Positions 6,639-12,948 of a stretch of DNA of 13,332 bases are shown here, in pieces. The notes beneath the pieces are model-generated. The model ran no database searches. It saw nothing but the letters and a program-made list of their open reading frames with translations, and was not told the origin of the DNA. Position 1 is the stretch's first letter. Each line of letters begins with the position of its first letter. The DNA comes from Clostridiales bacterium (GTDB lineage: Bacteria; Bacillota; Clostridia; Christensenellales; Aristaeellaceae), in the NCBI GenBank assembly GCA_004557905.1, contig SFFH01000055.1, forward strand, positions 1 through 13,332. The letters run 5' to 3'. The translations under genes were made by a program, and so were the position numbers.

Positions 6639-8906
6639 ATGATCAAGCTGTATGATACTGGCGTCTATCTGGTGGATGGCACGGAGCTGGTGACCGATCC
6701 CGCTGCCTTTGCGCAGAAGTACGGCAGCGTTTCCAGGGAAGAAGCGATGAAGGGCACGATGGCCTATGGCGTGATCGCCGCGCACAACACCGCTGAGGAT
6801 ATGGAGAACCTCAGGCTGAAGTTTGACTCCATGACCAGCCACGACATCACCTATGTCGGCATCATCCAGACGGCGCGCGCGTCCGGCATGAAGCAGTTTC
6901 CGCTGCCCTACGTCCTGACCAACTGCCACAACAGCCTGTGCGCGGTCGGCGGCACGATCAACGAGGACGACCACAAGTTCGCGCTGTCCGCCGCGAAGAA
7001 GTACGGCGGCATCTATGTGCCGACCAACCTGGCCAACATCCACAGCTACAACCGCGAGGCGATGGCGGGCTGCGGCAGGATGATCCTCGGCTCCGACAGC
7101 CACACCCGCTATGGCGCGCTGGGCTGCATGGGCATCGGCGAGGGCGGCGGCGAGCTGGCCAAGCAGCTGGTGGGCCGCACCTATGACTTTGCCCGCCCGG
7201 GCGTGGTGGCCGTGTATCTGACCGGCGCGCCGAAGCCGGGCGTTGGCCCGCACGACATCGCGCTGTCGATCGTCGGCGCCGTCTACAAGAACGGCTATGT
7301 GAAGAACAGGGTCATGGAGTTCGTGGGCCCGGGCATCGCGAATCTGCCGATCGAGTACCGCAACGCCATCGACGTCATGACGACCGAGACCACCTGCTGG
7401 TCCTCGCTGTGGGTCACCGACGAGGAGACGAAGACGTACTATGTGCGTCACGGCAGGCCGGAAGCGTACAAAAAGATGGAGCCGAAGAACGTGGCCTGGT
7501 ACGACGGCTGCGTGTACATCGACCTGAGCACGGTGGAGTGCACCATCGCCATGCCGATGCATCCGTCCAATACCTACACCATCCATGAGCTGCAGGCGAA
7601 CGCGGCGGACATCCTGCATCAGGTGCAGGAGGAGGCCAACAAGCAGATCAAGGGCGCGAAGATGGACCTGATGAGCAAGCTGCACAGCGACGGCAGCATC
7701 TGGGTGGATCAGGGCGAGCTGGCGGGCTGCTCCGGCGGCACGTTTGACAACATCGTGGCGGCGGCGGACATCCTGCGCGGGCGCAGCTGCGGCAACGGCA
7801 CCTTCTCCCTGAGCATCTATCCGGGCTCCATGCCGGCGTATGCCGAGCTGGTGAAGACCGGCCGCATCGCGGACCTCGTTTCCGCCGGCGCGATCATCCG
7901 CGAGTGCTTCTGCGGTCCGTGCTTCGGCGCAGGCGACTGCCCGGCGAACGGCGAGTTCTCGATCCGTCACACCACGCGCAACTTCCCGAACCGCGAGGGC
8001 AGCAAGCCGGGCGAGGGCCAGATGAGCGCTGTGGCGCTGATGGACGCGCGCTCCATCGCGGCGACCGCAGCGAACGGCGGCAGACTGACGGCGGCGAGCG
8101 ACATGGACGTCGAATACACCAGGCCGGACTACCGCTACGAGGCGGGCATCTACGAGAAGCGCGTCTACAACGGCTGGGGCAAGGCGGACCCGGATGCCGA
8201 GCTGAAGTTTGGCCCGAACATCAAGGACTGGCCCCAGATGCCGGCGCTGACGGATGACCTGCTGGTCAGGGTCTGCTCCTACATCACCGACCCGGTGACG
8301 ACCACGGACGAGCTGATTCCGTCCGGTGAGACCTCCTCCTACCGCTCCAATCCGGAGCGCCTGTCCGAGTTTGCGCTCTTCCGCCGCGATCCGGAGTATG
8401 TGGGCCGCAGCAAGGCGATGCGTCAGATCGAGCGCGACCGTGAGGCGGGCAAGGAGCTGCCGGAAGAGGTGATGAACGTGTATGCCGCGCTCACGGCTGC
8501 CGGCATCGCGAACGATCCGAAGAACACCGCCATCGGCTCCGCGATCTTTGCCAATATGCCGGGCGACGGCTCTGCCCGCGAGCAGGCCGCGTCCTGCCAG
8601 CGCGTCATGGGCGCCTCCGCGAACTTCGCGAAGGCCTACGCGACCAAGCGCTATCGCTCCAACTGCATCAACTGGGGCATGACGCCGTTCCTCGTTGAGC
8701 ATCCGGAGGTCTTTGCGCTGGGCGACTACATCTTCGTGCCGGGCGTGCGCCAGGCTGTGCTGGAGAACCGCGAGTCGTTCCCGGCCTACGCCGTGAAGCC
8801 GGACGGCACCGTGACGGAGTTTACGGTTTCTACCGGCAAGCTGACCGAGGCGGAGCGCCAGATCATCGCGGACGGCTGCCTGATCAACTACTACCGCAAC
8901 AACTAA
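6639..8906 (+). CDS. Aconitase-superfamily hydratase, YbhJ-like
   Basis: A cytosolic iron-sulfur (de)hydratase of the aconitase superfamily; the true substrate of the YbhJ group is not established. 755 aa, matching E. coli YbhJ (about 753) and shorter than AcnA/AcnB. The substrate loop GSDSHT is at residues 151-156. The three 4Fe-4S ligands expected for the family are present: Cys364 in GCSGGT, and Cys425 and Cys428 in CGPC. The swivelling C-terminal domain carries GDGSAREQAA at 642-651 in place of the aconitase GSSREHAA loop, including its arginine (Arg647). ATG 6639 follows AAGGGAA by about 9 bases. It follows a LysR gene in the same direction but is separated by a terminator and its own putative promoter. 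A strong terminator ends the unit, so it is probably monocistronic. All catalytic motifs appear intact. The very long open frame on the opposite strand is a codon-bias shadow. Confidence 0.93.
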   Translation: MIKLYDTGVYLVDGTELVTDPAAFAQKYGSVSREEAMKGTMAYGVIAAHNTAEDMENLRLKFDSMTSHDITYVGIIQTARASGMKQFPLPYVLTNCHNSLCAVGGTINEDDHKFALSAAKKYGGIYVPTNLANIHSYNREAMAGCGRMILGSDSHTRYGALGCMGIGEGGGELAKQLVGRTYDFARPGVVAVYLTGAPKPGVGPHDIALSIVGAVYKNGYVKNRVMEFVGPGIANLPIEYRNAIDVMTTETTCWSSLWVTDEETKTYYVRHGRPEAYKKMEPKNVAWYDGCVYIDLSTVECTIAMPMHPSNTYTIHELQANAADILHQVQEEANKQIKGAKMDLMSKLHSDGSIWVDQGELAGCSGGTFDNIVAAADILRGRSCGNGTFSLSIYPGSMPAYAELVKTGRIADLVSAGAIIRECFCGPCFGAGDCPANGEFSIRHTTRNFPNREGSKPGEGQMSAVALMDARSIAATAANGGRLTAASDMDVEYTRPDYRYEAGIYEKRVYNGWGKADPDAELKFGPNIKDWPQMPALTDDLLVRVCSYITDPVTTTDELIPSGETSSYRSNPERLSEFALFRRDPEYVGRSKAMRQIERDREAGKELPEEVMNVYAALTAAGIANDPKNTAIGSAIFANMPGDGSAREQAASCQRVMGASANFAKAYATKRYRSNCINWGMTPFLVEHPEVFALGDYIFVPGVRQAVLENRESFPAYAVKPDGTVTEFTVSTGKLTEAERQIIADGCLINYYRNN

Positions 8907-9004
8907 AGCTTCAGGCAGCGTCAGAATGCCTGGCACAGCGGAGGAATGTCCGCTTCGTGTCCGGCGGCAGGATGAACGCCTGCCATCAGCACAATAACAA
9001 CGAA
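8907..9004. other. Short 3' region with two small hairpins
   Basis: AGCGGA / TCCGCT and GGCAGG / CCTGCC small stems lie between the hydratase stop and its terminator. No gene is visible. Confidence 0.3.
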
Positions 9005-9040
9005 AGGCTTCACTCCTGTTTGCGGGAGTGAGGCCTTTTT
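9005..9040 (+). terminator. Strong Rho-independent terminator of the hydratase gene
   Basis: AGGCTTCACTCCT (9005-9017) pairs with GGGAGTGAGGCCT (9024-9036), 13 positions with two G-T wobbles, loop GTTTGC, T-run 9036-9040. Confidence 0.9.
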
Positions 9041-9091
9041 CGTATGACGGAGCATAGGGGAGTTTCCTCTCGCGCCTCGGCGGCGCTCGGT

Positions 9092-9130
9092 CGGCCCGGC
9101 TCTGACAGCCTGTCATTCACTGCCGGGCCG
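9092..9130. repeat. GC-rich two-part hairpin at the composition boundary
   Basis: CGGCCCGGC (9092-9100) is exactly complementary to GCCGGGCCG (9122-9130). Inside lies a second stem TGACA (9103-9107) / TGTCA (9111-9115). There is no T-run on either side, so a simple terminator is unlikely. It sits where GC-rich plus-strand genes give way to the AT-richer minus-strand region. Confidence 0.5.
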
Positions 9131-9173
9131 GGTTCGACTTCCGTTTGTCTGGTCAAGAGGCTTTGACATACAA

Positions 9174-9197
9174 AAACCTCAGCAAACGCTGAGGTTT
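9174..9197 (-). terminator. Terminator of the minus-strand lipoprotein gene
   Basis: AAACCTCAGC (9174-9183) / GCTGAGGTTT (9188-9197), perfect 10-bp stem. Read on the minus strand the stem is followed by a T5 run (the A-run 9172-9176 on the plus strand), so it terminates transcription coming from the right. Confidence 0.85.
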
Positions 9198-9211
9198 GGC
9201 TTCCTGCGCTG

Positions 9212-9298
9212 ATTTTGATACAAGCGCAAGATCAAACGGCATCCGGAAATTGAGTGCATTTTTCATTTGGATGGGTGCAAAATTTGAAAAGCAAAACG
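9212..9298. repeat. Direct repeat, left copy (~88 bp)
   Basis: Matches 10645-10732 in the same orientation with about nine substitutions and one single-base gap. The best-conserved core is GTGCATTTTTCATTTGGATG. The copy lies between the stop of the minus-strand lipoprotein gene (9304) and its terminator (9174-9197). Confidence 0.85.
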
Positions 9299-9303
9299 AT
9301 ATA

Positions 9304-10323
9304 TTACTGTACCGGCTCCAAATAGCTGTGCCATATATAGCCGGTCATTTCCTCGCGTATGATCCCGTCGTCTTCTTCTCCGCTGCCAGCAGCACCACAG
9401 TGATACAGCACCCGCACCCAGCCATCTTCCGGACCGCAGGCGTCTACCAGCAATTCGACTCCCTTTCCTGCATCAATCTGGGCAAGCGATGGGGATGCCT
9501 TGCTGTCCTGCTTGCGCAGATTCACCCAATTGACGTTTGCAACCCGCATCCATGGCAGGGCGTCCATGCCCAGCATGACCGCCCTGACGGCCTCCTGTCT
9601 TTCCTCGAACACACCATCCTGACCGTAATACCAGTCCTCCGGATACTGTTCGTCCCACAGGCGGACGACCTGGGTGCCGAACCGGTAGAGCGATTCACCA
9701 ATCAGCCCCTCACCGGCATCGTAGACATCCCAGATGAAGCGGTCTATTATTCCATACTGGCTCTCCCAACCCCAGCAGATGTCTCTCCGATAGCGATAAC
9801 CATCTTGTACGCTTGAATACAGGGACTTCTCTTCAGGGATCAGCTCTACATTGCACAATTCAAGTTGCCTGATTCCAGGGTCATAGCTTTTCGTTTCACG
9901 ATTCCAGCTACATGCTGCTTCTACTGGCCTGAACCGATTCATCTCGCTGTCCCAGAGAGATACAGCGTGGAAAACATTTTGTGCGCCGGCTCCGGATAAC
10001 AGCATCAGGTCGTTGTACCCGTCAAAGTTCAGGTCTTTCGCCGTGACCAACGCAGCCGAGCTATCGTATTCAGGCGTTTCGCCAGAGAAATATGTGAAGG
10101 CCTGGAGCCGTTCTCCGTCTTTGGAGAAGACTTCGACAAGCAGAATGTTATCCGGGCTTGCCTCAGCGGTATCTTCTCCTGTATCTGATATACGAACAAT
10201 GTATGGCGGCAATGAATCATGGATGCGCACTGTTTCCTCATACGAAGCGACTGTACTTTCCGCGTGTGCAAAGGGACAGGCGGCCAACAACAGGACAGTG
10301 AACAGAATGAATGCTTTCTTCAT
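9304..10323 (-). CDS. Putative lipoprotein with DxNxDG (FG-GAP/VCBS-like) loop and C-terminal SH3b domain
   Basis: Probably a surface-anchored protein, function unknown. 339 aa from the ATG at 10323, chosen because GGGAG precedes it by 7 bases (minus strand) and it opens a signal peptide: MKKAFILFTVLLLAAC, with lipobox Leu-Ala-Ala-Cys16. Cleavage after Ala21 (AHA/E) is the alternative if it is secreted rather than lipidated. Residues 95-110 hold KDLNFDGYNDLMLL, a calcium-binding-like DxNxDGxxD loop of the FG-GAP/XAC2610 type. Residues 138-255 are Trp/Tyr-rich. Residues about 263-337 resemble a bacterial SH3 domain (WVNLR near the start, GWVRV, TGYIWHSYLEP at the end), a module that usually binds cell wall. 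The frame stays open upstream to 10530 through a transposase remnant. Codon use is less GC-rich than in the left genes. Expected ligand: unknown. Confidence 0.8.
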   Translation of the reverse strand: MKKAFILFTVLLLAACPFAHAESTVASYEETVRIHDSLPPYIVRISDTGEDTAEASPDNILLVEVFSKDGERLQAFTYFSGETPEYDSSAALVTAKDLNFDGYNDLMLLSGAGAQNVFHAVSLWDSEMNRFRPVEAACSWNRETKSYDPGIRQLELCNVELIPEEKSLYSSVQDGYRYRRDICWGWESQYGIIDRFIWDVYDAGEGLIGESLYRFGTQVVRLWDEQYPEDWYYGQDGVFEERQEAVRAVMLGMDALPWMRVANVNWVNLRKQDSKASPSLAQIDAGKGVELLVDACGPEDGWVRVLYHCGAAGSGEEDDGIIREEMTGYIWHSYLEPVQ

Positions 10324-10350
10324 GATGATTCTCCCATGCGTGAACAGTAG

Positions 10351-10482
10351 AATACAGATAGAGGAGGCTGCCATAAGGCAAGATGCCAAATATACCATGC
10401 CTAAGAAATGCCGTGCAAGTTTCTCGAAACGCATAGCTACTCTGCGATAATCCTTGATCTTCATGAAGAGGCATTCTACTTT
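10351..10482 (-). pseudogene. C-terminal remnant of an IS5-family transposase
   Basis: On the minus strand, in the same frame as the lipoprotein gene, a 44-codon stretch contains KVECLFMKIKDYRR, VAMRFEKLARHFLG and MVYLASCLM. This matches the C-terminal pattern of IS5-type DDE transposases: VE..F.K.K..RR.ATR..K....(F/Y)L. The glutamate followed six residues later by lysine fits the E-(6)-K part of the family signature. The upstream Y-(2)-R part is lost, and everything before about 10482 is unrecognisable. It is a dead fragment, marking an old insertion next to the lipoprotein gene. No terminal inverted repeats were found. Confidence 0.7.
10389..10418 (-). promoter_or_regulatory. Possible promoter of the lipoprotein gene inside the IS remnant
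   Basis: On the minus strand TTGCAC (plus 10413-10418), 18-bp spacer, TATATT (plus 10389-10394), about 65 bases before the ATG at 10323. If real, the decayed transposase DNA supplies the promoter. Confidence 0.4.
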
Positions 10483-10561
10483 AGAAACGCACCCTAGTAT
10501 TACAGCGAGTTGCTGACTGTGTCGTTTCATCTCCTTCCATGATTCTATTGATCACACCACA

Positions 10562-10630
10562 ATACTTGAGAGAAAAAGAAGAAATCCGAACCCATCCCCG
10601 ATTGGGATGAAGTTCGGATTTCTCAAGTAT
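10562..10630 (-). terminator. Large nested hairpin, terminator for minus-strand transcription
   Basis: GAAATCCGAAC (10581-10591) pairs perfectly with GTTCGGATTTC (10612-10622). An inner stem CATCCC (10593-10598) / GGGATG (10604-10609) and an outer stem ATACTTGA (10562-10569) / TCAAGTAT (10623-10630) extend it. Read on the minus strand the main stem is followed by a T/C-rich run (plus 10571-10580, A/G-rich). It lies just after the right direct-repeat copy in that direction. Confidence 0.75.
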
Positions 10631-10644
10631 GGCAAAGGACGCTT

Positions 10645-10732
10645 ATTTTGATACAAAGCGCAAGATAAAACGGTAGCCGGAAATTGGGTGCATTTTTCAT
10701 TTGGATGGGTGCAAAAGGGGCAAAGTAAAACG
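10645..10732. repeat. Direct repeat, right copy (~88 bp)
   Basis: Partner of 9212-9298. Inside it GGGTGCA occurs twice 25 bp apart. As with the left copy, a hairpin terminator follows on the minus-strand side. The two copies are offset by about 1433 bp and bracket the lipoprotein gene and the transposase remnant. The rest of 10531-10829 holds no gene I can support. A 7-bp inverted repeat AGACATA (10752-10758) / TATGTCT (10771-10777) lies just to the right. Confidence 0.85.
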
Positions 10733-10829
10733 GGAGGAGACAAACTGGACTAGACATACATATTCTTTCATATGTCTTGCGTATGCAATAACTCACATCA
10801 AGGAAATAGTATCTTTCTTTCTATGCAGA

Positions 10830-11347
10830 TCATATCAATGATAACAAATACGCTTTATAATGCTGATAGGCTCTTTCGTCATGCCCCTCATGCCCCTCAT
10901 GAATCATCCTCACGCACGGCTCCACTAGTTCATCATATACGCGGTTCCAGATTTCCGCAGCGTCCTTCCACTGATTGATAGCAGCCACAAAGCCAGGAGC
11001 CATCCCGTAGCATTCTTCGATTTCACTCTGTCCACCGGGCATATGGGCCAGCACGCCATCACGAAAGGCGCGCAGCGTTTGAGGTTCAGCACAGGTGTCT
11101 GGCAGTCCCCGTGCAGCAACACATGCAGTAGTGAGGAAACAGCCCAATCATTATTTTCATTCGAGCCGGATTTTGAGTTTTTCCGATCCGACTTATAGTA
11201 TTTGTCGGGGTTCAATCCATGTTCTTTCATGTATCCCCGCACGGCCTTTTCAGAGTGATAGGAATAGATTTCATCCGGATGACGAACACCAATGTCATCA
11301 AGGTCGGCTTCAGCCTTTTTATAGTCAAAACCGTCGAGCTTTTTCAT
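10830..11347 (-). pseudogene. CFI-box-CTERM domain protein, disrupted by a frameshift near 11147
   Basis: The first frame, from ATG 11347 (minus), encodes about 67 residues: MKKLDGFDYKKAEADLDDIG, then HPDEIYSYHSEKA, ending in a Ser/Asn-rich linker SKSGSNENN. At about 11147 the homology moves to the -1 frame, which begins LGCFLTTACVAARGLPDTC and continues AFRDGVLAHMPGG, YGMAPGFVAAIN, AAEIWNRVYDELVEPC and ends YLLSLI at 10830. That second part is a typical CFI-box-CTERM domain (Cys-Phe-[IL]-TTA, RxFRD, Y.IAPG.V..I). A linker followed directly by the box is the usual architecture, so the two frames were one gene of about 172 codons. The first frame stays open to 10925 but carries no domain there. 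No slippery heptamer is present, so programmed frameshifting is unlikely. A sequencing error cannot be excluded. Function of the family is unknown. An ATG at 11374 is an alternative start, but it would be almost leaderless from the promoter seen. Confidence 0.7.
10880..10900. repeat. 9-bp tandem duplication in the CFI-box coding frame
   Basis: CATGCCCCT occurs at 10880-10888 and 10889-10897 with a third CAT following. On the minus strand it encodes His-Glu-Gly-His-Glu-Gly-His, an in-frame expansion in the C-terminal helix of the CFI-box domain. Confidence 0.6.
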
Positions 11348-11382
11348 GATGCTGCCAACCCCATCCTCGCACATGTACGGTT

Positions 11383-11410
11383 ATCATACTAAAGAAACGG
11401 GGTTTGTTAA
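11383..11410 (-). promoter_or_regulatory. Promoter of the CFI-box gene
   Basis: On the minus strand TTAACA (plus 11405-11410), 16-bp spacer, TATGAT (plus 11383-11388), giving a short leader to the ATG at 11347. No strong Shine-Dalgarno precedes that ATG (only GAGG 17 bases and GGGG 13 bases upstream). Confidence 0.45.
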
Positions 11411-11484
11411 GCGTCAGAAAGGATTTTCTATCCTCGTGCATGCGCACCCGCAAACGTCAAAACTCCCTCCAAATACTATTTTAT

Positions 11485-12546
11485 TCAGAACATATGATAA
11501 TACATCATGACGCGCGTATTGCGCTCCGTGAGTCTGGCATAATAAGCACTCAAAGCGGCAAGATCAGCAATCCTGATAGTATAGCCCTTGATCTGCGCCA
11601 ATTCATTCCGTATTGCGGCTGCTTCCTGTTGAATTGTGCATACCTTGGTGTATAGCATGTATTGATTCTGCCTGATCTGCTCAAGATTCTCAACGACCCT
11701 GTTCAGTTGCGAGATCACCGTGTCCTTCCGGATTTCATCTTCATATAGATTGTAAGCCCCATAAGGACCTGTAAGCCCCTCACATCGTCCAGTGATAAAA
11801 TATTCATAGATACTTGTCAGTGCGGGCAAGTTCTGATACTTCGGATAAATCAGGTTTTTGGCATAATGCCTCGCCAGAAGTGCCCTTGTCTCATCAAGAT
11901 ATGGCTGCGTTGTTTCAACTACCGCACTTCTGGATTCTTCCCATTCATGAAGCGCCATATGATAGTCAGCCTTGATTCTTGTGTTTGAGCTTTCAACGAC
12001 ATTCTTTTGTCTGGAATACTCCTCATATCGTTTGGCATTGATCCGTTTGGCTTCTTTAATCACATGCTTCTTTTCGCGGAAATATTCGATAAGATATACA
12101 CCATACCCAATACCAAAAAACGAACCCAGCGCTACAAGACCATATACTCCCGAGAAATCTCCAATGACGACCGAAAGAATGAATACACAAAGACCGAAAC
12201 CCAAGAATATAATACCGAAAAACAAAAACACCCAATCATTCGTTTCGAAATTTGCATTTATGAATTGCGGGTTCTCGGGGATACTCATAAGATTCAGCAT
12301 AGGCTTTCGTCTGGACATATCTTCTTGACACTCTGAAATAATCCGTTCTTGCGTCGCAATATCCGTCTCGATTTCGATGGCTGCTTTGATATATTCAAGC
12401 AGAGCATCCTGCGGACTCGTCGCTGAATAGTCATCAAAATGCCGCGGTACGTTTGGCGCGAGGTTTTCCCGCTGCTGTTCGTCCTCGTTGCCTGTTTCCA
12501 TGTTCGCGATTGGTCTCCTGCGCCGTCTCTGTTCACTCATGTCCAT
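11485..12546 (-). CDS. Two-helix membrane protein with long helical arms, unknown function
   Basis: 353 aa, not recognised as a characterised family, though it has the look of a conserved Firmicute protein. Residues 1-12 are Arg-rich (RRRRRP). Residues 20-100 are polar and probably helical. Two membrane segments lie at about 105-128 and 133-155, separated by a short loop, making a hairpin with both tails on the same, probably cytoplasmic, side. Residues 157-230 and 270-335 are charged and helical, likely coiled coil. Between them is a compact conserved-looking segment, NLIYPKYQNLPALTSIYEYF then GRCEGLTGPYGAYNLYEDE. A start at Met3 (12540) is an alternative: AAAGGA lies 4 bases before the first ATG and 10 before the second. 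The gene precedes the CFI-box gene on the same strand by about 140 bases, and I suspect the two act together. AT-richer codon use than the left genes. Confidence 0.8.
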   Translation of the reverse strand: MDMSEQRRRRRPIANMETGNEDEQQRENLAPNVPRHFDDYSATSPQDALLEYIKAAIEIETDIATQERIISECQEDMSRRKPMLNLMSIPENPQFINANFETNDWVFLFFGIIFLGFGLCVFILSVVIGDFSGVYGLVALGSFFGIGYGVYLIEYFREKKHVIKEAKRINAKRYEEYSRQKNVVESSNTRIKADYHMALHEWEESRSAVVETTQPYLDETRALLARHYAKNLIYPKYQNLPALTSIYEYFITGRCEGLTGPYGAYNLYEDEIRKDTVISQLNRVVENLEQIRQNQYMLYTKVCTIQQEAAAIRNELAQIKGYTIRIADLAALSAYYARLTERNTRVMMYYHMF

Positions 12547-12581
12547 TCGTTCCTTTCTTTGGTTTTATTTGCATCGAATCA

Positions 12582-12676
12582 CAATTGGAGTTCATGGTAT
12601 GCTGTCTCTGCTTTTCTTCAGTTTCGTAACCTAGTCGTCGTAACTAGCTATCGACATTAGCGGGTTTCTCCAATTG
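12582..12676. repeat. 9-bp inverted repeat upstream of the membrane-protein gene
   Basis: CAATTGGAG (12582-12590) and CTCCAATTG (12668-12676) are exact complements 77 bases apart. Two CGTAAC words lie between them. The interval 12547-12696 holds no gene and no convincing promoter. The arms could bound a small element or be regulatory. Confidence 0.35.
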
Positions 12677-12696
12677 CGTTACACCACGGTATACAG

Positions 12697-12948
12697 TTAT
12701 ATTCTGAGTGTCTCATAGATATCCTGCTTCATTTCCCAGAAACCAATTGCGGGGAGACCACCGCCCATGTTGGTATGCATGGCAATTTCCCATTGATATA
12801 GACTGTAGTCATAGAGAAAACAGGACTGAATATCTCGTCTGGGCAGCGTATCGCAGTAGGCATTAATGACAGGATAAAGCTTTGGGTTGCACCTCAGTAC
12901 GCCTGCAAAACTGTTCCAGAGGGGAAACTGTCGCTCCTGGGCATCGAC
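12697..12948 (-). pseudogene. In-frame open remnant directly after the NADAR chimera stop
   Basis: On the minus strand, immediately after TAA 12951-12949, the same frame continues open for 83 codons to TAA 12699-12697. It reads as ordinary globular protein: ERQFPLWNSFAGVLRCNP, then PRRDIQSCFLYDYSLYQW, HTNMGGGLPAIGFWEMKQD, ending YETLRI. There is no start codon with a ribosome site at its beginning; the first Met is more than halfway in. I take it as the C-terminal end of a longer protein whose upstream part was lost, or a tail cut off by a new stop. Family not recognised. Confidence 0.5.

Noticed and set aside
6264..9116. A 950-codon open frame on the minus strand opposite the hydratase gene
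   Set aside because: It mirrors the codon bias of the GC-rich plus-strand hydratase, is rich in Arg/His/Ala without domains, and the plus strand encodes an intact enzyme.
9120..9150. GGGTTCGACT resembling a tRNA T-loop
   Set aside because: Only four pairs form around the loop, and no acceptor, anticodon or D arm can be placed upstream.
9196..9816. A 206-codon plus-strand frame overlapping the lipoprotein gene
   Set aside because: It begins in the direct repeat, runs antisense to a gene with signal peptide and SH3b domain, and has no motif of its own.
10552..10743. A 63-codon minus-strand frame over the right direct repeat and hairpin
   Set aside because: It consists of the repeat and the terminator hairpin read as protein; no ribosome site and no independent support.
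11141..11160. Programmed -1 ribosomal frameshift in the CFI-box gene
   Set aside because: No X-XXY-YYZ slippery heptamer and no strong downstream stem at the junction; a plain one-base loss is simpler.
11972..12336. Plus-strand frames of 109-118 codons opposite the membrane-protein gene
   Set aside because: Basic, Thr/Lys-rich shadows antisense to a gene with clear membrane helices; no ribosome site.
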